A stretch of 64,000 nucleotides of DNA from Toxonevra muliebris (Eukaryota; Arthropoda; Insecta; Diptera; Pallopteridae). Shown piece after piece: positions 45,092 through 56,891 of the stretch. The position numbers and the translations under genes are program-made. The DNA lies in assembly GCA_963691655.1 (NCBI GenBank), contig OY829327.1, forward strand, positions 86,874,019 to 86,938,018, in the 5' to 3' direction. How positions within the stretch are numbered: the stretch's first letter is position 1; each line of letters starts with the position of its first letter. Below the pieces are notes generated by a model. It did not search any database, was not told the DNA's origin, and was given only the letters and a program-made list of their open reading frames with translations.

Positions 45092-45917
45092 ACACTAGTT
45101 TACAGCCAATTTGTGCTAAGGATGTTACTATATTTCTTTTATGTACTTTGGACCACTAACTCGAAAATGCCATCAAAACATTTTTTTATGGATAAGTTTT
45201 CGAGATATCATTTTTTGAAATTTTTTTTTTGTTTTTTCCGAAGGTAGTTTGACTGTTTTGACCATATCTCGAGAAGGCAACAAACCAATTTGATTGTGAA
45301 AGGTATCAGATGAAAGATAATTATTTTACCAATAAATATTTCAAACAATACTTTCCAATCAACCCAGTAGTTTAAGAGCAATTGGTCAAAGTATGAAACA
45401 AAAAACGTTTTTTTTGGACAAAAATTTAAATCGAAAACTTACTTAAAAAAATAATAAAGACTAGAAAACGTATAAATATGTCCTATTTCTTAATTTTTAC
45501 ATAAAGTTTACACTTTTATGTAGAGAACCTGGTATTTATGAACTAATTTTATGGATAAATACCGAAGCTATGACCAATTATGTACGAAGACCAAAATTCA
45601 ACTTTTTCTCTATATTTGTATTTTCCCTTATTTATAACGTATATTATTGTTTTATTCTATCTGTTTCTCCTTATAGTAGGATATATAAGAGTTTATGTGG
45701 GAATTTTGTTTTCACAATTGAAAAGCTTTTTATTGAAAACGTTATAAAAATGTTTATTAATTTAGCAGACCATATATATAACACATTCTCTGTCAATAGG
45801 AGACCTCCATAAAAAATTTTTTTTGATGTCATTTTCGAGTTTAGTGGTCCAAAGTACAAAAAAGAAAAATAGTAGTATTTTTAGCACAGACATTTTTTTT
45901 AATTTGTAAACTAGTGT
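45092..45917. mobile_element. Foldback MITE-like element
   Basis: The left side begins ACACTAGTTTACA and continues GTACTTTGGACCACTAACTC and GAAAATGCCATCAAAA; the right side carries the same series in reverse complement (ending TGTAAACTAGTGT). The inverted ends stretch over ~100 bases, with small gaps. No convincing target duplication was found, so exact borders are uncertain. No transposase. Confidence 0.7.
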
Positions 45918-46026
45918 AATCAAAAAAAAAAAAAAAAATCGTCAATATTGTTGCTTATGAGAACTAAAATATTCTCTTTTAAGTGATAAAATGAGTAAAT
46001 CATAGTGAAATAATTAGAAGTGACAC

Positions 46027-46689
46027 CAAGGCGTATTAAACAGGGTGGAGTCACTTCAGAGAACCAATTTTATTCTGTCAAAAACTGCTGTTCGATATCA
46101 AAATTACAATAGTTTTTGCTTTGTATTTTATTTCAAATGCAAACACAAATAGAATCTTTTCGAAATAAATGAAAATATATACATAAATGTGAAATTTATT
46201 GTACTAATAATTGTGATGTTGAGAAATTTTAACTGGTTAATTGGAAAATCGCAAAATATAACAAAATTGATGAACGCATTTCCATACCAACGCAGGGGTA
46301 GAGTAATTGACGAGTTTTTTTTTATTGTGGAGCCCCCAATAAGCTTAGTCCACATAAATAAACTACACTTAAAGCTAAATTTGAATGAGTTTTTTGTTGC
46401 CGCGCAGCTTTGGCTGCACCTTTTTATTCACTATAAAGACAGATAAGTCTGCATTTCTGCAACACTTGCCACAAATAATACAAATCATCAAACAAATATA
46501 CAAAATGTTTTTATACAAATTTATTGCTATTGTATAAAAAGATTTTATTCCACAATATTATTCCATACAATTTTGGTTTATTTACCTTTTGTATTTGACA
46601 TTTCATATTTTGACACTAAAAAATTTGGCAGTTAAAAAAATAAATGAGCGAGATCTCTCAAATGACTTCACCCTGTTAAATACGCCTTG
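46027..46689. mobile_element. 663-bp MITE with perfect 8-bp target duplication
   Basis: The ends are CAAGGCGTATTAAACAGGGT and, reverse-complemented from the right, CAAGGCGTATTTAACAGGGT. AGTGACAC flanks both sides exactly (46019-46026, 46690-46697). An 8-bp duplication fits hAT-like (or P-like) transposition. The inner frames on both strands (46128-46446) are not transposases. Confidence 0.85.
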
Positions 46690-46697
46690 AGTGACAC

Positions 46698-49600
46698 CCT
46701 ATTTTCTGTTCACTGACGTCTGGCAAATTTTGAAAATTATTCTCTTACTTCTCCCCAAAAAACTTGTGATATTTCAGAAATAAATATAAAAAGGTATTAA
46801 CCCATTAGTATCAGCACAATATGTAAATAAAATAGAAATATTTGGAAAGCCAGAAAAGTTTTTACACATTGATAAACGAGATCTTCGAAGGAGTTTGTAA
46901 CAACCATGTGCATAATGTGAACCAAGGATTTAACCCAAAACTTAAAGTTTTTTTTGTTATGTATGCCATTCAAGTAAGAAATGTACCTCTACGAAATTTA
47001 AATAAAATTCTTTTGAAATCGGTAAAACTATTTAGAATATAAAGAGGACATTTTTGAAGAAGATCATTTTAAAAGTATTGTATTTTGATTATTTAAATAC
47101 TTTATAGAACCACTCTCTACAAAATATTTTAAGAGCTTTTATTTCAGAAAAAAACAAACAACAAACGAAAGTTTTATTGTTTTTTGATACTTTTATTTCA
47201 TTTATTTATATGTGTATAGCTGATGAAAATGGGTTAAGAGAGTTTTCTCTCATAAACCAAATTATTTGTCAAAATTTATTGAGCGAATACATGTCATAAT
47301 TGTCAAATCTCAGAAGACCTGAGAATATTTCAGATAACTTTCTGCTATCTGGCATACTGTATACTGTGGAGTAAATTTTTTATGATTTTAGTTTATAAAA
47401 TTTTTTTTCCAAATTTGGCAGATCATATTTTGAACAAACTGTTCTACAAATGGAAACTTTTGAAAACGAGCAGAGACAGGACAAATGCACTTAGGGTAAT
47501 GGGGAGTCGCTGAGTCCGAATCCGTGGTCCGTTTTGCTCTGCTAAGTCACAACTTTTTTATTGACATCAAAATTTTTAAAATTGAAAAAAAAAAATTTTA
47601 AATGCAGTTCCTATTTTTTTTCATCAAAACATCCATTTTTACAAAAAAAAAACTTTTTAGATTTAAAATAAAATTTAAAAAAATTTTTTTTTTTTTTAAT
47701 TAATTAATTTTTTCGTAACTTTTTTCATCCTCGTTATCATCGTTCACTTTTAACTCGTTGTTAGCTTAACCCAACAATGCCTAACGGTGCCATACGGCAC
47801 CTTGTCGCTGAGCCGTTCCTGAGTCAGGTTTAAAAAAATTACACTTGTCTCGTCACTGTTCATTTTTGGCTGTTGAACAGTGAACAGATAGAATGTTGTT
47901 CTGTAGTTTTTTGTTAACTAATGAAAAATTTATTTTTTGTCCATTATTTCAAATATATTTTTATTGTCTTCATTTCAATGATATATTTTTATAGTTTTTA
48001 GGAGACTATGAAAATTAAATCTAGAGGTAAATTTTCAAAGTCATGACTTATATTTATAGTTGTTTTTTTCAGCTCATGCTAAAGTTAAAAATATTTAACA
48101 AGCGCTTTTGAAAAAGCTCTCAAATTAGCAAGTTTTAAAGGCACTAAACGATTGGTTGCAAGCTCGTTAACGCATGGAAGCCTAGAGTAACTCAGATTGT
48201 CTAATGTTCACGGATAACCCGTAGAAACATAAGCTGATTGAGAACAAACAAGAAGTATAAAAAAAATGTGGAGTCTAACTATTGGGGATAGACATCTGCT
48301 TCCCTATACAGTCATGTTATTAGTGTCATTAGTGTCGCCTCCTTAATATTTTGTAATACGGGGGCTAAAAACTACTAAACCTTAAAATCAAAGCTACAAT
48401 GCGATTTCATTGTCATGGGGAATACTCAAAAGTAGTTTGTAAAAAAAAATGTTCATGGAATTTTCTCTAAAAAAATTACAATTTTCCGGACTATATATAA
48501 AATTTCCACATAAAAACTCTTTGGTTACTAAAGATACTACTGAGAATAAGACTCCATCATATTCCAATCGTAAAATGTACATTTGGAATTTAATCACCAT
48601 GAACTCTATGAACCACTGATTCTTTCTAAGGGAGGGCATAAAAAATATTAGATTTTTTAAAGCTGTTGTGTGCTTGTTGCTTTCGGAAAAAATTAAAAGT
48701 ATTTATAGATACTTTCGAAAGCAACAACCAAACGAATATACAATTACAAAGCAAAAACTTAAGAAAATTATGCATAAAACATAATAGCATTTGAATAAGT
48801 CAAGTGCCGACTCTGACCACTAAAACCACAACAGCAACAATAGCAAAAAAGTGAAAACTTAGTTGCACTTCGAAAGCAAAAGCTTAAATTATTTGAGTGC
48901 AAAAGGTTACCGCTTACACCAAGCGCTGTTATTAACTTTTTTCTCGTCTGACGTCCCACAATGAAGCCATAGTAAAGTACCAGCAAAACTAAACTATTTG
49001 TAGTTAGTAACTAGTAAAAACTAACAAATGAAAGAAAAAAAAAAAAAAAAAAAGATATGTTGCCAGTTGCTTGTTTAACACACAATTCAACTAGTTAAAT
49101 AGCTGTGTAGTTGAGTGTGTGTGTGTGTGTGTGTGTGAGTGTATATACAAAGACATTAGAAACACATATACCCAAGTGTATAATTTATTGTTTATTCGAC
49201 TTAATACCACTTGATGGATTGTCTTGCGTCTTTTCTCTTTTCTTTTTTATACTATTCTACATTTCCTTTCTTTGTTGTTTTTATTTTTTTCCTGTATTCT
49301 TTTGGCTGCTTTTATATAATTCGATACTATTTGCAGCTACTTGTGTTTAAGCATTTGATTGCTGCTAAACACATACACATACACATACACATATACACAT
49401 GAAATAAATAGTAAAAATGTTCAAATGAAATTGAGAAATAGAGAAAGAGTTTTTTTGTTGTTTTTTTTTTTTTTTGGTTGCTTGTTGTTAGCAATAGTTG
49501 CTGCTATTGCTTCTGCTGCCAGAAACAACCAGTTAAGCTTGCAATTTAAGCTTTCGATTTGCTAAAATTTTATTTATTGCTTGCAATTTGCTGCTGTTTT

Positions 49601-49979
49601 CATTTGATTTAGAGTATAAAATTTTATCGGAAAGCAATAAAATATTGGAAAAAGTGGAAGAAAAAGTTTCAAGATTGTGAAGCATCCATTTATATGTATG
49701 TATCCTGAATTTACTTAGAAATTGCATTTTTATTATTATATTTTGCTGATAGATTGCTATAAGTTTTCGATACATTCTATTGTTTTCGAAAAAGTTATAC
49801 AATTCTGTGGAATTACAATTCAGAAAGTACATGATAAACTTTAATACTTGGTAACATATTTTCAGTAAATTTAAGAAGACGTCGTTATTAATAAAATGTA
49901 GCAATTTTCCGAATCTTACAAAGAAATGTGAAGGCATGAAATGGATGAGCATTAAGAAATTTCATATTTCAGCGTGCCT
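46698..49979. other. Gene-free spacer
   Basis: AT-rich, with A/T runs (47584-47598, 47681-47698, 49036-49054, 49458-49475), a GT run (49115-49137) and CACATA repeats (49370-49399). A small hairpin with GTTGCTTTCG and CGAAAGCAAC arms lies near 48677-48727. No gene recognised. Confidence 0.45.
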
Positions 49980-50743
49980 CGATTTTCTCAGACTGCCACT
50001 GACCGGTTCCGATTGCCTCTAACTACTTCTGATTTTCTCTGACTTCCTGTGATTGCTTCTAGTGGTTTTTTGCTGTTTCTGGATACTTTTTCTGACTGTT
50101 AATGACTGATTCTGACTATCTTTGTTGCCTTTGAATTCCTTCGACTTACTATGACTGCCTTTTTCTGTTTTTGGTTACTTATAATTGCTTTCAGCTGCCT
50201 TTTGTATTTTCTGTGACTAAATTTGACTGATTTTGATTGTCCTGATGGTGCTTTATATCACCCATAATAGCTTCTGACTGTTTCATATTTCCTTCTGTCT
50301 ACTTGACTCCGGCTGCTTTTTTTTCGATTACATTTTCTTTCCTCTGATTAATTTCTCGCCAATCTCTGATCGCCTTTCACAGCCTTTGGTTTTCTGAGAG
50401 TGCCTCTTAACTCCTCAGTCTGCCTTTGACTGCTTCTTATAACAAGCTTTTCGCTGTTTCTAGCTACTTGTGAGTGCCTCTGACTGCCTTTGCCTTTAAC
50501 TACTGAGGTAATCGCATCTCTGGTTTCTTTAACTGAATTCTGCTTGTATCCGATAGCATTTAACTGCTTCTGATTGCACTTGACTACCTCTTATTTTCTA
50601 TGAATGGCTCTACCTTTCTTTAAGTGCATCTGACATGCTTCACATTGCTTTTGCTGGCGATTTGTTTTGACTACTTATGATTTCTTAATTATTTCTGATT
50701 TCTTTTGGCTGCTTCTGAGTTTCGCGGACTACCTCTAACTACT
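49980..50743. repeat. Degenerate TCTGACTGCCT-type minisatellite
   Basis: About 760 bases of imperfect ~12-base repeats around the theme TTCTGACTGCCT / CTGATTGCCTCTGA. The same theme resumes right after the mariner element (about 53656-53730, CTCAGATTACCTCTG and similar), so the mariner landed inside the array. Confidence 0.75.
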
Positions 50744-50798
50744 TACCACCTTGATCAAAAAGTTCCCGAAATTTATTCAGAAAACTAAAAATACAAGT

Positions 50799-53410
50799 TT
50801 ATTCATCTAAATCTATATTGTCCCCTTCAAAGTAATCCCCATCGATTGCAACACACTTATGCCAGCGCTTGATCCAATCCTCGAAACATTTTTTATGTTC
50901 AGTTTTCGGTATGTCTATCAGTGCCTCCTGCGATTTTCCATTACTCCCTCTCGTCTGCTGAAACGCGTTCCCCGTAATGGTTTTTTAACTCGATTGAACA
51001 GAAAGAAGTCACAGGGTGAATCAGCCAAATCAGGTGAATTCGGTGGCTGTTGCATGGTATTTGTTGCATTTTTCGTCAAAAAATTACGAATTATGATGGC
51101 ACTGTGCGGCGGTGCGTTATCATGGTGCAAAATCCAAGAGTTTTCTGTCCACAATTCCGGTCTCTTTCGGCGAATTGCTTCTCGCAAACGTCTGATAACG
51201 CCCAAATAATACTCTTTGTTTACTGTCTGGCCTTCTGGCAAAAATTCATGATGCACTACACCGTTGTAATCCATGAAAACCGTGAGCATTGCCTTCTTTT
51301 TTGACTGAAAACGACGTGGTTTTTTTGGTCTCGGCTCATTTGGTGAACGTCATTCACTTGCCTGATGTCTGGATTGCGTGTCGTACTCATAAACCCACGT
51401 CTCGTCTCTAGTAATAATCCTTTTGATGAATGTGGGATTGGATTCAGCCTCGCAAATCATGTCTTTTGCGACGTCAACACGGTCTCTTTTGTGCATGAAA
51501 TTGAGGTCTTTTGGCACCAACTTTGCTGCTACACGACGGAAACCCAAATCATTAATCAAAATGTCTTGAACGGATCCATAGGCAATGTTCAAGTCCTCCG
51601 CTATCTCTCTGTTGGTTAATTTGCGGTTATTGACCAAAATTTCTTTTACTTTATCAATGTTTTCGTCGGTTTTCGATGTCGATGGTCTGCCACTGCGTTC
51701 ATCATCTTCGATTGACTCACGACCAATTTTGAACCGCTCGTGACACTGCACTATAGGAAATTTTACCCAATTTTCTGGCCAAAATTCGAAAAATGGAGGT
51801 ATCGATATGAAACTTAGTCCAGAAGTTTGTTAGGTGATAGGAACGCCCTCACATGAAAATAAGATTGCCACTCCCACTTAGTCTATAAGGGTGCAATATG
51901 AAGTGCTACAAAATTTGTTATGAGATAGCAAAAAAAAATGTAAGGAATCATCTCAGCAAAACGATTTTTGACATGAGCCACTTTTAGGTCGTGAAAAAGA
52001 AAAATTATGAAAATGGACGTGATCGGCCAACTGCCACACCTATCTCCCATTCAACAAAAAAACTAAAAGAGCTCTAAAATACGTTGCAGTCAAGATATCA
52101 AAATAAAAATCATAAAAAACAATTTTGACTGTTTCTAAATTTTGTATTATATCATATTTTTTTATTTTTTACAAAAAAAACTTTCAATCTCTTAATAGTT
52201 TCCTCTCAATATGCATTTAGTGTTTTGTTAATAAAAATTGGATCCGCAGCTAACCGCAGCCAATTTTTTTGTTGTTGTTCAGTTAAGAAATTATTTATTT
52301 TACATTTTTTTATACTAGAATGCATTGCACTGCCTCGCAAGATAGACCTGGTCTTCAAATTTTAATTTCTAAACACCAAATTTTTTTTCAAAAAAAAAAA
52401 AAATTGTTTTCATTTTTTTATTTGTGAAATGCATTCTTCTTATATGAGAGTTATATATATAACATTTCCATATAAAAAAATATTTTTAAGATTATAATTA
52501 TGGTTAAAGAGCAAAAGCTTCCGAAAAATGCTTCAAAATGCATGCTAGCACTTTGTGTTTAGCATTCATTAACGTTGACAGCTTACCCATAATTATTTAA
52601 TAAATTAATTCCTCCAATTTTTTTTTAATATGCTAATGAAATATTTATGAATCGAAATTAAGAAAAAAATTTCTAATATCGACACGTCAAAAAGAAAATT
52701 TTTTCCGCAGTCGCCATACAACAAACCCATCACAGTTTGGTATTCGGTAGTTGTCTAAGAAAAAATGGAATTTTTTAAAAATCGCAAAAAATCGCAGAGC
52801 GAAACGTAGTAATCTAACACATAACTGAATGTCCTAAGCAATCCTGATGATTTTATTTCAAGCAAATCCCAGCAATTTCTTAAAAGTCTAAATAAACTTC
52901 CACTTTAAAATTGCACCATTTCAGTAGAAGGTCACTTCAATAATATGGATTTATTTACCATAAGTAATAAATTGACTAAATTTTTTTAATTGATAAATGA
53001 TCTGCTTACTATCATTATTTGTCTCCATTTTTTATTTTAATTAATTAATTAATTAATTAATTTAATTAATTATTTAATTATAATTTTGTTTTAAAATAAA
53101 CGTACTTAAACTGTGCACACAATTCATTACTCTTAAATGTTATTTGCAAACTAATTAAGAAGCTACATATTTTACAGCTGCTCGAGCAACGGTAAATCGA
53201 TTTACATAAAAATAAAACTTACACTTATTTGCTTTGTTGTATTGGCTTTATGAAAAAGTAAAAAAATAATAATTTCGGACAGGTCGAAAAAATGAATTTT
53301 GGCCAGCGAATTGTGTAAAATTTCCTATAGTGCACTGGTAAACGACCGTTTTCTTTAGAGAATCGTTGCCGATCATTTTTCCAACATTTCCAACGTTTGC
53401 GCACCATTAA
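50799..53410 (-). pseudogene. mariner transposase, interrupted by a nested transposon
   Basis: A mariner transposase relic. Reading on the minus strand, the N-terminal piece ends MIGNDSLKKTVVYQ near 53338. After the insertion the frame resumes at about 51748 as CHERFKIGRESIEDDERSGR, with the helix-turn-helix LTNREIAEDLNIAYGSVQDI, then TRDETWVYEYD (first Asp). A TGA in place of Trp follows RHQASE at about 51350, and the same frame continues NEPRPKKPRRFQSKKKAMLT, HHDNAPPHSA (second Asp) and NSPDLADSPCDFFLF (third Asp). That last motif is two residues longer than the usual SPDLAPCDFF, so 36 residues separate the last two Asp here instead of 34. A frameshift precedes the C-terminus, which ends near GDNIDLDE at 50799. 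The copy is inactive from the insertion, the stop and the shift. Confidence 0.92.
51749..53332. mobile_element. Transib-like non-autonomous element nested in mariner
   Basis: The ends are inverted repeats of about 37 bp starting CACTATAGGAAATTTTAC on each side. CACTG flanks both ends (51744-51748, 53333-53337), a perfect 5-bp duplication. A CAC start and 5-bp duplication match Transib elements, relatives of the RAG recombinase, though Transib ends usually read CACWATG. Removing the element and one CACTG restores the mariner frame exactly, so both borders are certain. The interior is AT-rich with a (TTAA)n run (53038-53070) and has no transposase. Confidence 0.8.
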
Positions 53411-54044
53411 ATCTGTTTTTTACTCAAAATTTAATACAATACAATTTAATAAAATTTTAAAAAATCACCAACACAGAGATAGATGTACTCTTGACTACGA
53501 AACTTTTGAAAATGTCAAGCTATGACGCTAAAATTTAAAGAGAATAGCAACAATATCCAACAATTTACCAACTTAACGAAAAAAACATAACTCAAATCGG
53601 AATGATGCGAGGGCCACACGGTGGTTATTCCGGGAACTTTTTGGTCAAGGTGGTATGTTACCTGTGATTTGTTTAGACTATCTCAGATTACCTCTGTTTG
53701 CTTTTGGTTACCTCTGATTGATTCTGGTCCTGATCTTATATTACATGTTCTAATTTTACCCTTAATTCCCATTTCATTTACAAAACTGCATGAAAAACTG
53801 ATTTTTGTAGAAATACTCGAATAAATTGAAGAAATCCTTGAACATGTATTTTTATTTGCAGCTACCACCATACTTTAAACTATAACGTAAAGTGCCCTAA
53901 CTTTGGACACTTCTTAAGTCCGGACACTTTAAATTTTAGCGAATATCTTTTTACAACGTACATAAGAATCCTGCGACTTTTTTCAGTGTGTAGCGGCATT
54001 TCTTGTGTTTAAATTGCCATTAACGCTTAAAGGCTTCATTTTAT

Positions 54045-54120
54045 CGTCGCCTGAGAATTGATTTGGCGTATGTGTATAAGTATTTCTATGCCTATACGCC
54101 AAATCAATTCTCAGGCGACG
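54045..54120. repeat. 76-bp perfect hairpin flanked by TTAT
   Basis: A 26-base arm starting CGTCGCCTGAGAATTG (54045-54070) is matched exactly by its reverse complement (54095-54120) across a 24-base loop. TTAT occurs on both sides (54041-54044, 54121-54124). The direct repeats suggest a tiny insertion; the size and shape also recall a small-RNA precursor. Nothing shows transcription. Confidence 0.85.
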
Positions 54121-55559
54121 TTATGTACTTAGCTTGTGAAAACAATTTGTGGCGCAAAGTAATATTTGACGATTTTTTTAAGGTAAAATCCTTAAACTTG
54201 TGTTTTTAGTTTTTTTAGTTTTATAAAAGAAACAGGAATTTGTGTGGTAAATATCTTACTTTTTTCTAGAGTATTTATTTATTAGCCATAACAAAATGCA
54301 TAACCTAATTAACATTTATGTTTATTTTTTATATGAAATATGAGATTATGGTGTCCGGAATTAGGGACTCTGCAAAACAAGCATTGCCCTAAGTTCGGAC
54401 ACTGTTTTATTATGTATGTTTATATGTAAAGTGGTCGCTGGTTAGTGTGCTGAACTCCTATTTGTCTACGTCTTTCACTATTACAACGAGCAAATCAATC
54501 AAAATTATCCAAAAATATGTTCAAGTAAATTACTTGAAAAGTAGTTATTTCTTATATCTACCTGATTAAAAAAATACTTTCGATAGTTTCATGTATTTAT
54601 AAACCCAATATCAGTAATAATAATTTCAAACCGCTTCAAAGCCGTTGTGGTATGAAAGTCTTGATCTGCATTCCCATAACTCAAAAAAAAAAAAAGGATT
54701 GGATTGCTGTTGGATTGCCCTGACTTCAAGAGAAACTTTGTTAAATGCATAACCAATCGGTGACTTCAAAAAATGATTCAAATATGTTGTTCAATAACTG
54801 CAAATCGCAAATAAATTTTTAGCTATTTTTTTATTTTGGAAACCCGAAAAGATCAAGTGGAAAAGATAGAGGATGATAGTTTCTAGAACTTCTGCAAAAT
54901 CGCTTAAATTTTTTTTATGTGCATTCTTGTAATTTATATTATTAGATATCTATTTGAGGCTTATTTTTCTTGAAAAATTGATTATGGAGGACGATGGAAA
55001 AACTCAAAAACTGCCCATTCAAATTTTTAATTTATGAGTGGTTTTTCTTTTTTAAATAGTTGTTATTTTTTTTTTTAAATGGATTTACATTATTTTTTAA
55101 TTTTTTATGAACGAATTGATTTTCTTTTTTAAATATTATAACTGAATAGTCTAATCCAAAATATAATTAAATAGTTCGTTTTATTTGAAAGATAGCAAGC
55201 AAATAGGTCAAACTATATAAGCAAAATTAAAACAACAATATTTAAATATTGTACATTACTTGGTTACAGAAATATTACTTTATAATTTTTTTTTAATGTC
55301 TGTCAAAAATTTTTTGATTTTAGTAAAATTTTTAAATAAATAGTGTAATTTTCTGTAAAAAATATAGTGTCCGGTCTTAGGCAAAACAGTTTTTGGTGTC
55401 CGACACCACTTTTAAATTAATTTATAAATAATACTATTGAAAAAATATTCGAAAATTAAGTTTATTTCTATGCATTGATATATTTTAGTTTCATTAGTGT
55501 TTTTATTTTGAAAATTTACTTTATCAGTAGCTAAGTTCATTAAAAAAAAGATGGTGCGG

Positions 55560-56848
55560 CCTTAGCTGTCCATTCTATTCTTCCAAAAAGCCATTGGCAG
55601 AAGGTGGTTCTCTGGCTTTACAGAGCTGTAGTCAGACCTATACTGCTTTATGGTGTTATGGTTTGGTGGACATGTCTGGAAAAGGATGTTCACTGCGGGC
55701 ATTTGGCCAAGGTGCAGTGAATGACGTGTCTATTGGCAACAAGGGCACTCAGGACTACACCTTCCAAAGCCTTAGAAATCATGCTTCACCTGCTTCCAAT
55801 GGATCTCGCGGGAAAATATACAGCAAAAACAGCGGCCATATGATTAAACATAGTCTCACCATGGACCATCTCTAGTTACGGACATTCTAGTATATTACAA
55901 GATACGAGTAGCTCAATTCTCAAAAATATCGACTACACTCTTGCTAAGCCCTCCTTTGATAATAAATTTATGACGCATATTCCCACCAGACAGGAATGGG
56001 CGGAGGGGTCAGTTCAGCTTGGTAAACTCATTCAGTTCTATACGGATGGCTTCAAACTGGACGGTAGAGTGGGAGGAGGTATCTTTGAAAACAGTCTGGA
56101 CATTCAAAAATCTTCTCGCCTTCCGGACCACTGCAGCGTGTTTCAAGCAGAGGTAACGGCGATTAAAGAAGTAGCTGACTGGCTGAAGTGCAGTAAATTA
56201 TCACCATGTGATATTTACATTTTCACGGATAGCCAAGCGGCCATTAAATCACTTCATAGTGTAATTACTACCTCCAAGGTAGTCTCCAAATGCCGACTAT
56301 CTCTGAACAAGATGTATTGGGTACCAGGTCATAGTGACATTCCGGGTAATTGTAAAGCCGATGAGCTGGCAAGGCTAGGCACAACATTCCCTACTCCTCG
56401 CGTAGACCCAGGTATGCCTATGGCAACCTGCAAACTGAGCATATATAGCCAAATGATTGACATAGCTAACAAAAGGTGGAGAGGAACGTACACGTACTCT
56501 CACACAAAACTAATTTGGCTCTCCTACAATCCAGGAAGGTCAAATTCTCTAGCTTCGCTTAATAGACCTTCTATTAGCAACACTGTGGCGATAATCACTG
56601 GACATTGTCTGATTGGCAGATATGCCAGCTGATTGGGGCTACCATCTTATGACTTCTGCAGAAGCTGCCTAGACGAGGAAGAGGAGGAAACTACTCTCAA
56701 CTTTCTCTGTAATTGTCCAGCGCTTCCCACATGTAGACTAAAATCTTTAGGTCAACCCTTTTACAGCAATCTTGCTGACCTCGAATCTGCTGACATCAGA
56801 GATTTAGATAGGTTTATTAAAACCACAAAATGGTTCAACTCTACGTAA
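55560..56848 (+). pseudogene. 3' half of a non-LTR retrotransposon with RNase H domain
   Basis: The piece begins in the end of the reverse transcriptase domain (VLWLYRAVVRPILLYGVMVW, frame with stops at about 55718 and 55840) and continues into a ribonuclease H domain in the 220-residue frame 55970-56632. The four catalytic residues are kept: Asp26 in YTDG, Glu61 in VFQAEV, Asp87 in FTDSQAAI, Asp131 in KADELA. About nine residues between RLSLNKM and YWVPGHSD are missing. After TGA at 56630 the same frame gives the C-terminal zinc-knuckle-like part, CRSCLDEEEEETTLNFLCNC, whose usual His is Asn here, and ends at 56848. RNase H would remove the RNA from the RNA-DNA hybrid. This domain layout is found in the I and LOA groups; I cannot choose. 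Catalytic YADD and endonuclease regions are gone. Confidence 0.85.
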
Positions 56849-56891
56849 GTTATCTAGCTTACTGTGTTTGAATCTGCTGACATCAGGGATT

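Larger units (their letters stand above)
50746..53653 (-). mobile_element. mariner (DD34D group) element, split by another transposon
   Basis: TA (50744-50745) precedes CCACCTTGATCAAAAAGTTC and TA (53654-53655) follows the right end, which reads CCACCTTGACCAAAAAGTTC in reverse complement. Removing the nested element leaves about 1.3 kb, the usual mariner length. The transposase is on the minus strand. Confidence 0.9.
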
